Of a DNA stretch of 64,000 nucleotides, positions 37,491 through 52,497 are shown one piece after another (the first letter of the stretch is position 1; each line of letters starts with the position of its first letter). Source of the DNA: Cranoglanis bouderius (Eukaryota; Chordata; Actinopteri; Siluriformes; Cranoglanididae); assembly GCA_023630585.1 (NCBI GenBank), contig CM042555.1:3561501-3625500 (forward strand), read 5' to 3'. The translations under genes and the position numbers were made by a program. The notes beneath the pieces were generated by a model that was not told where the DNA came from, did not search any database, and saw only the letters and a program-made list of their open reading frames with translations.

Positions 37491-40400
37491 ATATGAGAGA
37501 GAGAGAGACACTTTGGACACTTTGATGTGTATGAGGTAATGGTGAATGAAATGATTGCAATAATGGTCTGATATAAGACACTCAGACTATCGGTGGCATA
37601 AAGGTTCATGTGTGTGAGCAGTGAGTTAAAACTCACTAATTACAGTAGGTAATTAATTAATCAGGACATGAACAGTATATCGTCTGACTGATAAAAATCA
37701 GGCTGTATTTAGGTACCACACTTTTATCTAGAAAGCTCCAGCGGTGTACTGTATATTTAACCCTCTGCTGCATGAATTATTACATTTACATTTAAAAAAA
37801 AAAGTTTTTATGATATTTGAATTTGATTTTTTTTTTTTTTTTGGGGTGGGGGGGGGTTGTGGGGGGGTGATAGTTGGTAAAATGTTTCCATATGTGCAAC
37901 AATGTACAATGGTGGAAAGTATCATATAGTCAAAAATAACTCATAATGTATGAGATTACAATTACTCCATTTTCCAGACTATAAGCTGTAGAGTATTTTT
38001 TCCACTTAGTAAAATTATAAACGTTATATCTTCTAGATGGGAATCACAGTTGGAGAAAATGTGTGGATGGATTTACTCACTCAAAATACATACAAAAATG
38101 AGATCCGAACAAGTTTTGGGTGAAGCATCTTTTTTTTAAAAATTCTTTCTCTTGAAACATAAAATGTATAAAATAAGGTGCAATTGCACAATGTCTGGAA
38201 TTACAACGTTTTTTCTTACTTTAAATGTGAAAAAATGTAAATATTCTATTAGAGAAGCCTGGTGTCTTCTTTGTTATGAGTTTCAATTCATGAACGCGCA
38301 TACCCCAGTTCTATTATCGCATGTTGTTGCCATGTGGCAACAATTACATTTTTACCATTTCACAGAATACTAAAAATATATAAACTTGTTTAAATAACAA
38401 AAAATAAATCTCAGATAGTGTTGAATTTTTTTCCTTTAAGTAGTTTTGCTCATATATCTGAAAAATTAATCAAATTTTGAAAGCCCTCCGATGATGACCT
38501 TCATCAGGTCATGTGATTGCAGTGAAGGAAGTGCAAACAGCACTTCCTGGTCATGTGACAGGGCATTTTTTTTTTGTTATGTCAAAGTTAAAGCCCCCTT
38601 TTTACAGTTACATAGGAAAACAGTAGTTTTGTATTATTGCCTGTCAAAAAAAAAAAAGGAGATAAATTAATTGTTGCCATATGGCAACACCATGCAGTAA
38701 AGGATTAAATGTTTAATAGTGAAAACTGCATTTAGGAATGAGACACCATTTTGAGCTCTCAATTCTCAATTCTTCTCTTATTTCTCAATAGGAGAAATAA
38801 AACACTTTACTTTTAGGGATGGGTCGTTATTGGAAAATAATCAGCTTTGGAGTTTCGATTCATTACATGTTGATCAGTTTCCTATAACAGCTCACATCCA
38901 AGTGTTTTATTCCTCAACTATTACATTGAGGGACTAAGCACAACGTACAAATCATAGTAATTCAGTCTGATTCCTCATGTTTCCCCCCACAAGCCGAAGT
39001 CTGTCTACAGTTACAGACAGGCTGATTTGTTCATGATTCGTTCTGGATTTAGCAACGTGTTGTTCAGTAATTGGTGGCATGTACCAAAGCGCGGTTGTGG
39101 AAACGTGCCAGGTTTGATATGAATATCCGGCTCCACTTTTAGCCCTACACAGCTATGCGCTTTGAAGACAAGCTCCTCGGTTCTGTCCTGGATTCAGATC
39201 AGTGTTGTCGTTCCCTGAATTCGTTGCCAAGGTGTCATTCAGGCCACTTCCTCTTTCAATCTAGCATCTTAAATTCTTTTTTCTTGACGATTCTGTTAAT
39301 CAGAATTGCCACATTTATCGCCACTGTTGCTTTCTGCTGCTGTCATCATAAACACCTGCCACTATATCTGATTCTCCATGACTTGTTTATATGTGCGGAT
39401 AGGAAGTCGTACAATGCCAGCAGTCGACAAGTGGCGGCTTGGAGTGTAATTGATCCAGACGAAGCTCAACTTGGTCTGTCTGGTCTTTAAGCCTCTCTGA
39501 ATAAGACTACCGGTAAATAAATGAATGAATCCATCAGTACCTGTATCTTGTAGCCTTTAGAGTTCTCTCTGGTACTGTGATGAATTGAATATACTTTACA
39601 TGTTTACTTCTTTACTTAGGTCTTGTGCAGCTCAGTTTTCTATGTTGAACTCCTTTCTTAATCATAATATCACCTCAGCATGGCTTGCAGTCCTCCGTTT
39701 GTGCTAAATTACATGATGTTGCTCTTCAGGAGGCTATGAGACATATTGTATCCGAGTAAAAACAATTACACCCATCGTTCCAGTACACATTTGAGAACCA
39801 AGGCACCTCTCAGTTCATTACATCACAACACACTTGGTATTTTAGGAAAGGAAAATGGACGATCCTATAATAATCTGACTATTGTCTACAGAACTTCGCA
39901 AAAGACACTGTTTTTATTTCCTTCGCATTGATTGCCTCTGTGGAACGTTTAGGTTTTTCAGTTTGTTTTTATTAATATTTATGACTTTCACATTCACCGA
40001 GTCGCAAACTTAGGAGCGGACTTAAGCGAAACCAGAAGCTCTTCTCAGGTGTGCACTATTCTGACCGTTTTTGTCGCACGATATCGGCACGAGTGAGGAT
40101 CGGCATTAAGTGTTTCCTTGAAACGTACGTTTTACACTTTGAGATTTTAATAAAATGTTTCCCACACTGCCGGAGCTTTGTCGTCGGCTGTCTCTGGTCA
40201 TAATGGCACGAAATCGACAACACATGTCGAAAAAATTGTGTGATTTATGTCTGTGACGGAAAACAATGTCGATCAAAGAAGCCGGTTTAACTGGAGATAC
40301 ATTTGTTTAAAATCATATCAAGATATATAAGATGCATGAAACAGGGAGTAAAAGTGTAAACAGGGACAATAATATCTGGATTTTGTTCTGTTTCATGTAA

Positions 40401-40596
40401 GATTTTGTAGGTCACCGGTTCTGACTCTTTGATCTCGTACTCAGGCTAGACTGCTGCTCCGGTTGCTCAGGAACATGACGCAAACTGAAAAGGAGCGTGA
40501 AATTCTGCTTTATTTATCCGTAATCTATTGTACCTGATGATCATGGCAATAAACTGAACTTGAAGGGTGTGTGAGAAAGGTTGAGAGATGATACGG

Positions 40597-40637
<41 letters not shown>

Positions 40638-42526
40638 GTGTACTTGTGCTGTAGGCTGTAGTAAATCTGCAGCAGCTTCAGCAGCCTGACGCTTTGATGT
40701 GGATGAAGTAATGTGGAGTGAAATGTTTGCAACAGTAATCTCATATGAGCAACCGCTGTAAAACGCTCGCTGCCATTAAGACGGACGAATTCGTCTGAAG
40801 TTCCTGTCTGTACGCTGTATTTGGAACTAGGCACCTTCATCTCCCTAGTGGAAGCGCGATTACGGGGTAAGTAGGTTATTGAGGAAGTGTGTGGGGTGTG
40901 ATTTTCAAGGCTAGATCCTCGGTCTTACCAGGACGTCTCAGATTGCCTCAACAGGGAATCGGTGGAGCGTGCACTTCCGTCCCTGGAAAGGCTTGTGGAA
41001 GTAACACTACACCTGGTAGTAAGATAACTGACCTGACGGCTTAAACGGAGGGTTAGTTTGACGATTTTCCGATTCGGTACCTGTCCTGCTTTTTTCACAC
41101 ACTTGTAGCACAGATAATGGACAATTATATATGTGAACAAAGATTCTGCATAAATGAGAACAAATATCGCAGCATTTTTTGTTTATTGTATTTTTAATAT
41201 AATAATATAAAACAAAACGGCGAGGACTAACTTAACATTTAGCATCTTGTTACTTTACTCCTCGGGCACTAATCTAACGATTCGCCCCTGTTTACATTAA
41301 AAATATGGGATTAAACAAAAACACGAGAAACATGAAATTTGTGGATTTAAAGGGATCTTTGTCTGTACTTCGTTATCTAGAACTAAATCACAGATGCTGC
41401 CTCATCATTAAGCTTAAACCAAAATGAAGCTGGCTTCATTTGGTAAACCACCACAATTAACTTGCTGCACATATTTTACTACTACATCAGAAAATCTCTC
41501 TCCTCTTCCATGATTCCCCCGACATGTCTACTTTGATCGTATTATGAATAAGGAAAAAATGATAATGCAGCCAAGGACAAATTATGAGAAACAGAAATGA
41601 GTCATTCAGCACTCAGCTGGGTCTTACGGTCGTATGGTCTTATGGTTCATTCTTTTGTCACGTGTCAGCCACATACCGGACCCGTCAGGATACTGCGGTT
41701 TTGCGATCCCAGAAATGAACGCAAAACGAGGAAACCTTTTCAAAATTTTCCGCAGATTTGGGCCAAGACGCGTCACGTGACGGCATCACAACGCGCATTC
41801 AGCCAAATCCCTCTTCGATTCACGTGCGTCGAACGTGAGTACAGCTAAAAGGTCTCATCTACCAATGAACATCACTGTGAAAGACAAAACAATTTCGTGC
41901 GATTGCGATTTCGCCGAATTCAAGTCGTTCTCCCGCAAAAAAAAAAAAAAAAAAAAAAACGCAAAAAAACAAACTCGAAGTCGCATCGCAAACTTCGAGA
42001 ATGCAAAAAAAGCATTCTTTTGTCGCAACAGTAAGAAGGAACTCTGCGAAATCCTATATGGGCTGACATAGGCTATGTACAGGAAACAGAATTGATTAGA
42101 TGGAGAAGAGACTTGGGAGGTGAACTAATCTTTTCTACTTCCTGTACACAGCCTGTGCAGTTTTGACATTACAGACGAATGAAAGGATGTTGCGCATGAA
42201 GCATCTTAGAAGATCTACACACATTTAGGACCAAACAACAAAACAACAACAACATCGTATTCCTGCTGCAGGGATTCATTTCTGAATGGCTTACTCCCCC
42301 CCCCCCCCCCCCCCTCTGTTTTTCATTTCAAACCGTCCCCTGAATCCCTCCCTCTGTTTCATGTTTGTGTTACACTTTCTTTCTTTTTTTTTTCTTTGTC
42401 TTTTATCCCCCTTTTGTCGTTCCCTTAATTATCCTTTTAGTTCAGTGGCCTGGAGAGAAAGAGAAGAAAAAAAGAATGTGAGAGGCTCTAAATGAGCTTT
42501 TGAGTTTGGCCTTACACAGCGCTTTG

Positions 42527-42611
<85 letters not shown>

Positions 42612-42709
42612 TCCGTCTCCCTTCTGTCGGCTCTGGAATATTTTCCTTGAACTTTTTCCATGGTGTTAACATCTTAATGTTTCAAACACCAGGGGGATGT
42701 ATCATGCAG

Positions 42710-42780
<71 letters not shown>

Positions 42781-43869
42781 TACTTGGCACTGTATTGTCC
42801 TGCATGTGTTGCCAGGTCAGAGCTGGCAGGACCTCAGACGTTTCACACAGTGCCAAATCCAAGTCAAAGCAAAAGATGTACTCAACATCATCATCATCAT
42901 CGCCATCATCATCTCTCTCTCTCTCTCTCTTTCTCTCTTTCTGACCTGAGGGCGAAGCAAGTTACTGAACAGTCTCTCTACATGCTCCTCGTTCATGGAT
43001 TTGCTCGTCTCGAACGTGACTGTGTAATCTGAAGCAAACTTCTGTTCTACTATCAGTTCTCCTGATAATTTCCCAGCAAAAAAACAACAACAACCAATTG
43101 TTCACTCAATATTTTAAATAAACAGTCTGACAAGTGCAGAATCCATATCAAACTTCAATACAAAAATAAACAGTAATTATATTATTATACAGATATTATT
43201 ATTACTATTATTATTATCTTTTTGTCATTGATATTGCACGGGGGGGGGTTGGGCTAAACGTACATTTTCAAAAACTTTAAACTTTAAGCTATAGCATTTA
43301 TTATTTGCCTTATTTTTCCTGGCAAGTTATTTTACATTATTTTTTTATATTATTCACTAGATGTGCTCACTACATGGGGTATACTGTAATGGTGTTGTGG
43401 TCCCTGTATAATGCACCGTAGGCCCGAAAGAATGCTAATCAGGAGTCACATACTGTACCTACTTTTTATCATATTTTAATGCAGTGTACAAAGTATTTAC
43501 ATACAATTCGCTCTGCTTTCACTAGATTTCAAGCACTGGCACCCTTGGCATCATCTGAGCCACTTGCTGTTATTACTTGCTGAGTAAGTTTTAGAGCTGT
43601 TGTGTCAGAACAACAAATCTGCGCATTTCAGAAAGCCTTTTTCCGTAGTCGATTAGGTAAGAATTAACAGCAAATTAACAGAATTGGATTGGTTTAACCT
43701 GAATACAATGTTGTATGAGTCAGGAAATGTAGTAAGCAGTGAATCTAGTGAAAGTAATGAAACCTTGTTATTTTAACTCTGTTGTTATTTTAATTCTGCT
43801 TTTAGGCATGTTAGTCTTTCCTCGACTTTGCTCACGGCCAAGTAAAACAAGTCTGAAGGCAGCACAGTG

Positions 43870-43908
<39 letters not shown>

Positions 43909-45663
43909 CGATGTTTCTGTAATGCAGTACACAGAGTTCCACAGGCATACATTTTGTGTGAAGGCTCTTTAGCAGCTTTGATGCTTCCAGCGACTCAGTA
44001 ACTCCTGTCTTCTGCTCTCTTCTGGCACCTGTCTAAAGAAAAACGTATTGTTGTTCAGTCCCCCCCCCCCCTCCCCCCCACCCACCATGCTGTGTGAAAC
44101 ATCACGTCTGGAAAAGCAGTTTGGCCTTGTCGGTGTGAGGTAAAAGGGGAAAAGCCTTGTTTAAGTGTCAGAGACTTTGGCAGAGATTTGGCGCTCCAAC
44201 ACCTCTCCAGCATCTGTTTCGTACCTTCATAAACACTTCATAACTCAAACCATAAACAAACGGAAACAAAGAACATTCCTGTACTTCGATCTGATGGGGC
44301 TTGAAAGTCGGTTCTCCCTACACAGACGGAGTGTTCGGCGTCCAAGTCGTTCTTCGTCTGGTATATTCATCACTGTGTGTTTCAGCTCGGTCCCTCATGG
44401 AGGTCGGCTCACTTTACTCTGAAATGAGCTGCGAAGGCGTATTTTTAAAGTCAGAACAGCTACGAATTGGTCTATAGGTCTGTAAAAATGGTTCATGAAA
44501 TTTTTAAAAAGTATAATTTGGGCAGAAAATCAATGTTAGTGATTTGTCAGCTTGTCATTTTTTTTTTTTCAAGCTTTTGGGTTTTAATTGTGATATCACA
44601 ATCGTCCCAGTCCTAGGTCATAAAGGCAAATGATGAGCATGCAAGGTATTAGAGAATATTTATATCACATTAAGGAAGGGGAGCGAAAACCTTTGCACTG
44701 ATGTTCAAACTTTTTTCACTAGTAATATCTTAACATACATTTATTTAATTGTCACATTTTTGTAGAGTGATAATGAAGAAACAGTGAAATCTATCATTCC
44801 ACACATCTGTAATTCAAATCTCCTTATCTTGTCCTAAGGGTGTGCAAACTTTTGCACTCAATAAGAACCTTTGAGTCCGTATTAAAGCTTTAAAGCTCTC
44901 GATTAAAGCTCTTGACCCCCCCCACCACCACCACCACCACCACCACCTTGTTTTTGCTCCTCCCCTGCCTCATGCCGCCTCTTTTGATGTGCCTTCATAT
45001 CATGACCTTTGACCTGAAAAGGTTAAAGGTCGATAGACTGTCAGCGCCGATGAGTATGCTGATGCCGGTTAATGAGTACACACTCGGCGCCCTTAAGGGT
45101 TTTGCTCGGCAGGATTGTGCTGCAGCAAAGCCCTCGAGTGCACTAGAAAGGGGTAGTTATTGTTGTGTCGCCCCCCGAAGGGTGCTTCAGTGTGAAACAA
45201 AAGCAGATGGGAAGGATTTGGAGTCAGCGTTCACAAACTCTGCGCTCTGTCATTGAATAGCGAGGCTTGGAGTTTTTGTGTATACAACCGTCTCGGAGCC
45301 CTTTTATTAGCCAGCGACATGGAGAAGGACATAAAACACGACTGTACCTTTTCAGACACATCGCAAAAATATGCGGTGTACTAAAAATATAGTGTCGCTT
45401 CTGAAACGTACTGCTCTGGACCACATGGAAACGTTTGGAGGTTATAAACCGTCAGCATAGAGACTGGGTTTAGTCTGTCTCTGTGAGGCTGGGTGGTCAA
45501 TGCTAAACTTAGCTACACACTACTAGGCAATAGGAAGCTAAGCTGTGTCTCAGAAGTCCTGGAGCTGTGTGGTACTTTTACTGACCTCTTTGTTAGACAC
45601 CTATCCTTTTAGTTCACCTTGTAGGTGTGCAGTCAGAGACATGAGCTTATCTTTTCTTATACA

Positions 45664-45713
<50 letters not shown>

Positions 45714-47426
45714 GGTCCGTTTCTGACCGGTGCATTGATGGTGGATTAAGATTTCTGCGTAATAGAATGTATCTTAACGCACGAGTGACATTTCTAAGTA
45801 AACTTGCGTATAGGTAAACGTGAGGCTGAAATCCAACTCATAGATTTTTTTCTAAACTGATGAATTTATGGACAGGATTCATAAATTTTGTTGCAGATGA
45901 AAATGTACTTAAAATTGATGGTGAGATTTAATGACATTTTTCTCAACAGGTTAAATTAGTTAAACTAAACTGTAAGCTAGATAAGTTTAACAACACTGTC
46001 AGTAACCAAAAATATTCTGTGAATTTCAGTTCACCAGTAAGTCACGAATCATTCATGTCATTTGCACCGTGTCACTTGTGCACGTGGTCTGTACACTCTA
46101 CTGGAAAATTCATACTTATATACTTTCTTACTTACACACTTACATACTTTCATACATAATTAGTTACATGCATACTTACATACTTACTTAAATAAATACC
46201 TACTTGCGAGGTGTGGCCTCCACGGATCGGACTTATTTGTCCGGCACGTCCCACAGATGTTCGGTCAGATTGAGATCTGGGGAATTTGGAGGCCGAGTCA
46301 ACATCTTGAACTCTTTGGCATGTTCCTCAAACCATTCCTGAACAATTTTTGCAGTGTGTCAGGGCGCATTATCCTGCTGAAAGAGGCCACTGTCATTAGG
46401 GAATACCGTTGCCATGAAGCGGTGTACTTGGTCTACAACAGTGTTTAGGTAGGTGGTTCGTATCAAAGTAACATCCAGATGAATGCCAGGAGCCAAGGTT
46501 TCTCAGCAGAACATTGCCCAGATCGTCACACTGCCTCCGCCGGCTTGCCTTCTTCCCATAGTGCATCCTGGTGCCATGTCTTCCCCAGGTAAGCGACGCA
46601 CACGCACACGGCCGTCCACATGATGTAAAGGAAAACGTGATTCATCAGACCAGGCCATCTTCTTCCATTGCTCCATGGTCCCACACACATCAATGAGCCT
46701 TGGGCGGCCATGACGCTGTCGCCGGTTCACCGGTTGTCCTTCCTTGGACAACTTTTGGTAGGTACTAACCACTGCATACTGGGGACACCCCACAAGACCT
46801 GCTGTTTTGGAGATACTCTGACCCAGTCGTCTAGCCATCACAATTTGGCCCTTGTCAAAGTCACTCAGATCCTTACACTTACCCATATTTCAACTTCGAG
46901 AACTGATTGTTCACTTGCTGCCTAATATATCCCACCCCTTGACTGGTGCCGTTGTAACGAGATAATCAGTGTTATTCCCATCACCTGTCAGGGGTTTTAA
47001 AGTTATGGCTGATTGGAGTATATATACATACATACACATACTTGCATAGAAAATGAACATTAGCGTGTCGTTTTGTCTCTTGCTGATGTGTTCACACGTG
47101 TGATCAAGTTTGTGTTTTAAGTTTTAAGTTGAAATCAGATTATTAGTGTGTGATCGATTTGGCTCGATTTAGCGACTACGTGTTTGCACTCGGGACCAAA
47201 ACACCCTGATGAACCTGCCAAGCGAGTGACATGTCCATCAGCGAGAGGTGGATGTAAGTAAAAATACTACATCAGAATGTCCCGAGAGTGTGAAGGCTAT
47301 ATCAGGCATGAAGAGAAGGAGGCAGAGACAGAAACTCGTACTAATAATACACCTCCATTCATCATCCAGGACAACAAGCAATTAGCACATTCCACCCTGA
47401 CCCACTCGCATGTTCCACTACAGCCT

Positions 47427-47492
<66 letters not shown>

Positions 47493-48264
47493 TTGGTTGG
47501 TTGGAGAAAAACAGGAGTGTTTGTCTGAGGGGTAAGGGAAGGAAATGGTCTGTTCTCATGTGATGTTCACTAAAAGACAACTTGTGTTTTACGTTTGTTA
47601 TATGATCTGAGCAGAGGTTTGCCTCAGTCTCAGTGCGGCTGCCGTTCCAAACGTATCCTTCCACTTACTGTGTATCCTTTTAGTTTAATAGATCCATATC
47701 AGTCAGCCGTAAATCACAGCGGCGCTGGAAACAAAATTTACAACCATCAGGGTCTACTGTCAGATATCCAGTATCATGAGAGCAGAGAAATGGAATACAG
47801 ATACAAAAATATATGAAATATACATATTTTCATCAGCATTTGAAAATACAGTTAATATACACACGTTAATAAACGTCCAATATCTTAGCATTGTTGTTTA
47901 AATAATTTCATTTTAAATACTATCAAATGAGAAATTCAAACCAAGGAATAGGTGGAAGTGAACAAGGTTATTATTAAAACTTAAATTAATTTTTCTAATC
48001 TGTTCGGAAACACGTCACACGTTTATCTTCTGCACTTATTACTGCACTTGTCTATGTGTTTTAGCTACGGGTTTAACAACTTTATTCTTCATCTGTAGGA
48101 TCTGAGTATGAGCAGTTTATACGTTTTACAAATATTTCCTTATTTAATTGCTTTTCTGTATCCTTTTATTTGGTCTGTGGCAATAATAGGGATAAAGTGC
48201 TAATATTTTCCCCTAACGGTACATTCTGAAGCTTTTTATTCCTTGTATACTACAGAGCTTGATC

Positions 48265-48360
<96 letters not shown>

Positions 48361-50124
48361 ATGAACAAGACTCCTTTATAGACTTCCATAAATGTTATGC
48401 CCCCCCTTATAGAAAACTTTGGTATTTCGATCAACACATTTCTATCTGTCTGTTATTAGCCTTCGAATATGTAGATCGTCTGCCATATACTGTAAGTCCC
48501 TGTGTATTAGCTGTTAATATACTACTGGCAGAAACGCGTTCATATAAACCTGTGATTTGAACCGGAATTACTGTCAGCGCTGCTGTTGTAGAGAATGAAT
48601 CAACACCTTCTGACCAATGAGATTCAAGAATTCAACAGCACTGTGGTACTAAACTGTAATAACACAGACTCCAGCAATTCAAAACCATTTGACAGGCAGT
48701 GTGTGTTAGTGAAATCTAAATAGATCGATACCGGATCTGTTTTAAGGGTTGCCACACGCTATCCTGTTCCACCATTAGAGGATGTGGCAGGCGACTTCTC
48801 ATGTGCTTCACACGCTCCAGCTATCGCCTTACACTCCTCCCCTTTTTAATCCTTCCATCCAAATGTCCAGTGCACTTAGTGTGCTGCGCTGGTTTTACTA
48901 TCAGTGTCATGGTACATGCTGGGCAAATATTTTACAGCATTTAGGCATCGTCACCTCAATTTCTCAGCTTCATAAGTCATGATAGGTGTAACCCTAAGAC
49001 ATAAAAAAGACATTATTAGAATATAGTGCTTGGTGAGACTGGAGTTTGTTGTGCAGGGTGGTTTCACTCAGCAGTCCAGGTTTTAAAATACGCAAAGTCG
49101 CTGATACAGATTCATCAGGAACTAAGATCAAACTTAAGTGGCGTTTATTTACCAGTAAAATAGTTTTATTTACTTATTTAAGGAAGAAATTATGGCACGG
49201 CATGCTGTTGTACGAAAATAATCAACAACTAGGTGGTGTGAAGAAGCGGAGTTACTGCTACTACCTTGAAATCGATTCTTTCCCTATAATAGCACCTATA
49301 AAAGTGTTTTATTGTATTATCTAGTGTTTTATTATATTTATTTATTTACTTAGGTTTAATTAAAGGACAATACAGTACGTCATACTTTTTTATCTGTTTA
49401 TAGTTACATTTACTGGTGTGGAATGTCCGGAAAACAAGTCAGTGCCCGCTATTATATTTTATGTTATAGCAGCTCCCTTTGTTGAATTTCTCAAGTAACT
49501 GCAAAAGCACAAACTCCACTCACCTGAAGACTTTACAATGGTAGAAAACTTAAAAGTTACAGCTTTTCCTCTAACTGTTACAAAGCGCTGACATTGGAGA
49601 CTCCTTCCATAAATGCTAAATAAACATTTCTTTAACAGAAAACCTCACCACATTAACAGTTCCAAATGTTTTTTTGTTTTTTTTTAAATCCGTTCATGTG
49701 GAGCGTCCGCCATACAAAGATCCCGTGTAAGTTATTACTATAGAAATGGTTATGTGTTCGAATGTGCACATTAATCAACATCTTCTGGCCAATGAGATTC
49801 AAGAATTCACCAGTGGTGTGGTATAAACTGATATACTAATAAACGCTAATGAACATGAGTTGTGTGATTATTTTGTTAAACTGTCACTCAGAAAGAAGTT
49901 TGGCACCATGGGAAAAAAATGGAAAGAAATTTGTTATGTTTGCAGATGCATTAAACTGCTTTGAATAATAAAAAGAAATTGTTACATTTAACTTCTGAAG
50001 TGAAAGTTAAGTAATGTTTCTGTCTTCATTTCTATTTTGTAGGACCCTTTGAAGGAAGCCTGTGCTGAGGGTATTAGTGATGAGCACTATCGTTTAGAAG
50101 GTAAATATCACATACTCATCTCTT

Positions 50125-50198
<74 letters not shown>

Positions 50199-51690
50199 AG
50201 CTGAAAAAGAGCACAGGGGTCACCCAGGTCACTCTCTGAATGAAGGTTGATCTCTCCATTAATCCCTCTGCAGGATTTCCCACGCATGATTGCTTGGGCA
50301 TGGTTTGTTTGTACGGCTGGAAGGTCACTTAAGGTCGAGGGGCGAGAGCCACAATATCATTGCCCGCAAGCCTTTGTGATTGACCAGAGATACCACACAC
50401 ACAACTACAAATGCACGGGTAACATGTGATGTGAGACGTGATAAGCAGAGGAGGTGTTCACTCCGTCTGAGTGCTGATAAGAATCACTGAAGCTGGTTTC
50501 AAAGCTCGCGTCGTTTTATACGCCTTTAATCTTTCAGCACACGTACGGTCCCGTGAGGCAGACTTGCAGACTTTGCTACATGGTAGATTTCGGAACAAAA
50601 CCTGTCCTCGAGACAGAACGGGGCCATATGACTTGCACTGCATCGGATATTATTCAGCACTTTTTTAAATAAAAAGTAACGCTCTCAAAACTCTCTGCGA
50701 AGCTCATCGTGTCAATATCTTCAGAACTCTGCTGCATTCGACTTAATTCAGAAATCTGGACTCGGCATTACGTTCAATTAGTGCAGTTTTATAAGGAAAT
50801 GAGCTGGTAAGTTTTATTGAGCATCTTGCAGAACCAGCCACAGTTCTTCTGGACACTTTGACTTTCGCACTCGCTTCTTTTTTCTTTTCTTTTTTTTTTT
50901 TTTTTGCTGCAAAACCCAGCAGCCTTCATTGTGTTTTTTTTTTGTCTCTTACATAACACGCTGCTTTCTTTAATGACATACAAACATTTTTCTGGAACAT
51001 TTAATTTTGTGCTGGAAAACTAATGTTTGGGAACCTAAAGTATTTTTGTACTGACTCGATAATGTAGAAGTCATGAAATTAAAATGCAGGAGGAATGCAG
51101 GAGGAAGTGCAAGAGAAAAAAAAGGGATAAAGAGACATCAAGAGAAAGAATTAACAAAAGAGCTAGAGATGGAAAAGGAAACAGAGAGAGTGGGATTCTC
51201 TGAACGTTCCGGGTTTTAAAGAGAGCAAAAGAGCAAAACCAGAGCTTTTCTGAAATTCACAGCAGGCAGGACCATGGCTGGTTGGTTCCTTCCGTTGGAT
51301 GTGTGTGTGTTTGTGCGTGTGTGTCTGTGTGTGTGTGTGTGTGTTCACAACATGCTTACAGTGTCCTGTGCAGCATAAACACTGTAGGTGGTCTGATGTT
51401 TGCTCTGTTAGAGCCGAGTAAGCCAATAGGAACGGATTCTGAACTTGTCGAGAGTTCAGGACGTGTGTATGTGTGTGTGTTTATTTGTGTGTGCATAGCT
51501 ACTGTAACCCCTTCAGGCCACTCATTACACTCATAACCCTCCAGATAAGAATCTATGAAACATGGTGGGCGTACAGGCAGATTTCTGCCCTGGCTCACAA
51601 TGTTGCCTTTGACTACGTCGTCGTGATCAAAAGCCCAGAGCCGCCGCTATTTCCCTCAAAACAAGTCTGTAAAAGCTCCCAGGGACGATT

Positions 51691-51725
<35 letters not shown>

Positions 51726-52452
51726 TTATAACGCTCTTTTCTCTGATGAGGGACAGGACAGGTCCTCTTTGATCTGAGCTGATCAGCAGAAGAGAGAGAG
51801 AGACGAAGAAGAAAGAGAGAGGGAGAGAGACAGATAGAGGGAGAGAGACACTATTGTATGTGTTGATCCCTTTGGCTGGCACAACAAACACAGTTTTAGA
51901 TTTGACTTTGCTTAATTAATTAGATATTCTGTTTAGCAGACGGACTGATCCTCGGCCAAACGGTTTGAGAACGGAACTTCAAAGCATGGGGATTGGGGGC
52001 AGGGGGGAGGATTTAGCCTGCAGGACGCAGCGGCTGTCTCCGTACACAGTTTTAGATCCGCGCGTGTTGGAGCGTATAGTCGGTTTCAGTGTCCAAATAT
52101 AGGAATTAGCACATTGTTTAATTAATTCATGTTCGTTTAAAGTGAGCGTCAGTGATGCCGCAGTGCCAAAATCTTATTTTCCCATTAAAAAAAAAAACCC
52201 TGAATTTAAAAACTGACCTCTTTTCTCTTGTTACCAAACTGTACTAAAGACAGATTTCTTTCCTTTAAAGCGAGGACATAAAAAAAAAAATCTCATCGAG
52301 ACTATTGCGTGGGTGCACAAACTTTAACCTCACCATCTTCGTTCCCAGCTGCACATACAAACTCAAATAAATATGGGACAAATTTTTCCATCCTTTTCTT
52401 TTTTTTTGCCATATCCGCTATATAATAATACATAGCAGATATGGGGAAAAAA

Positions 52453-52497
<45 letters not shown>

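Larger units (their letters stand above)
21553..50042 (+). other. nkd1: nkd1 intron 3 (28.5 kb)
   Basis: Donor GTAAGA, acceptor TTTTGTAG. It makes up 45% of the window and is dominated by repeats listed separately. No additional coding exon was needed or found. Stretches with nothing I recognise include 22451-23159, 24610-25330, 29107-30646, 31251-32410, 33761-34537, 37900-38814, 38991-40600, 40760-42530, 42780-44690, 45720-46204 and 47500-48270. Confidence 0.85.

Noticed and set aside
39155..39490. 111-codon frame in intron 3
   Set aside because: No family resemblance, unusual Leu/Cys-rich composition, no splice signals in register; nested gene not supported.
40691..43983. Further TCF-consensus 9-mers (GCTTTGATG at 40691 and 43975)
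   Set aside because: Isolated single matches are near chance expectation for 64 kb; one lies in a duplicated block, so they are not listed as sites.
44912..45256. 114-codon frame starting in a (CAC)n run
   Set aside because: Starts in a microsatellite and shows no domain; the region is more plausibly regulatory (DR1 site).
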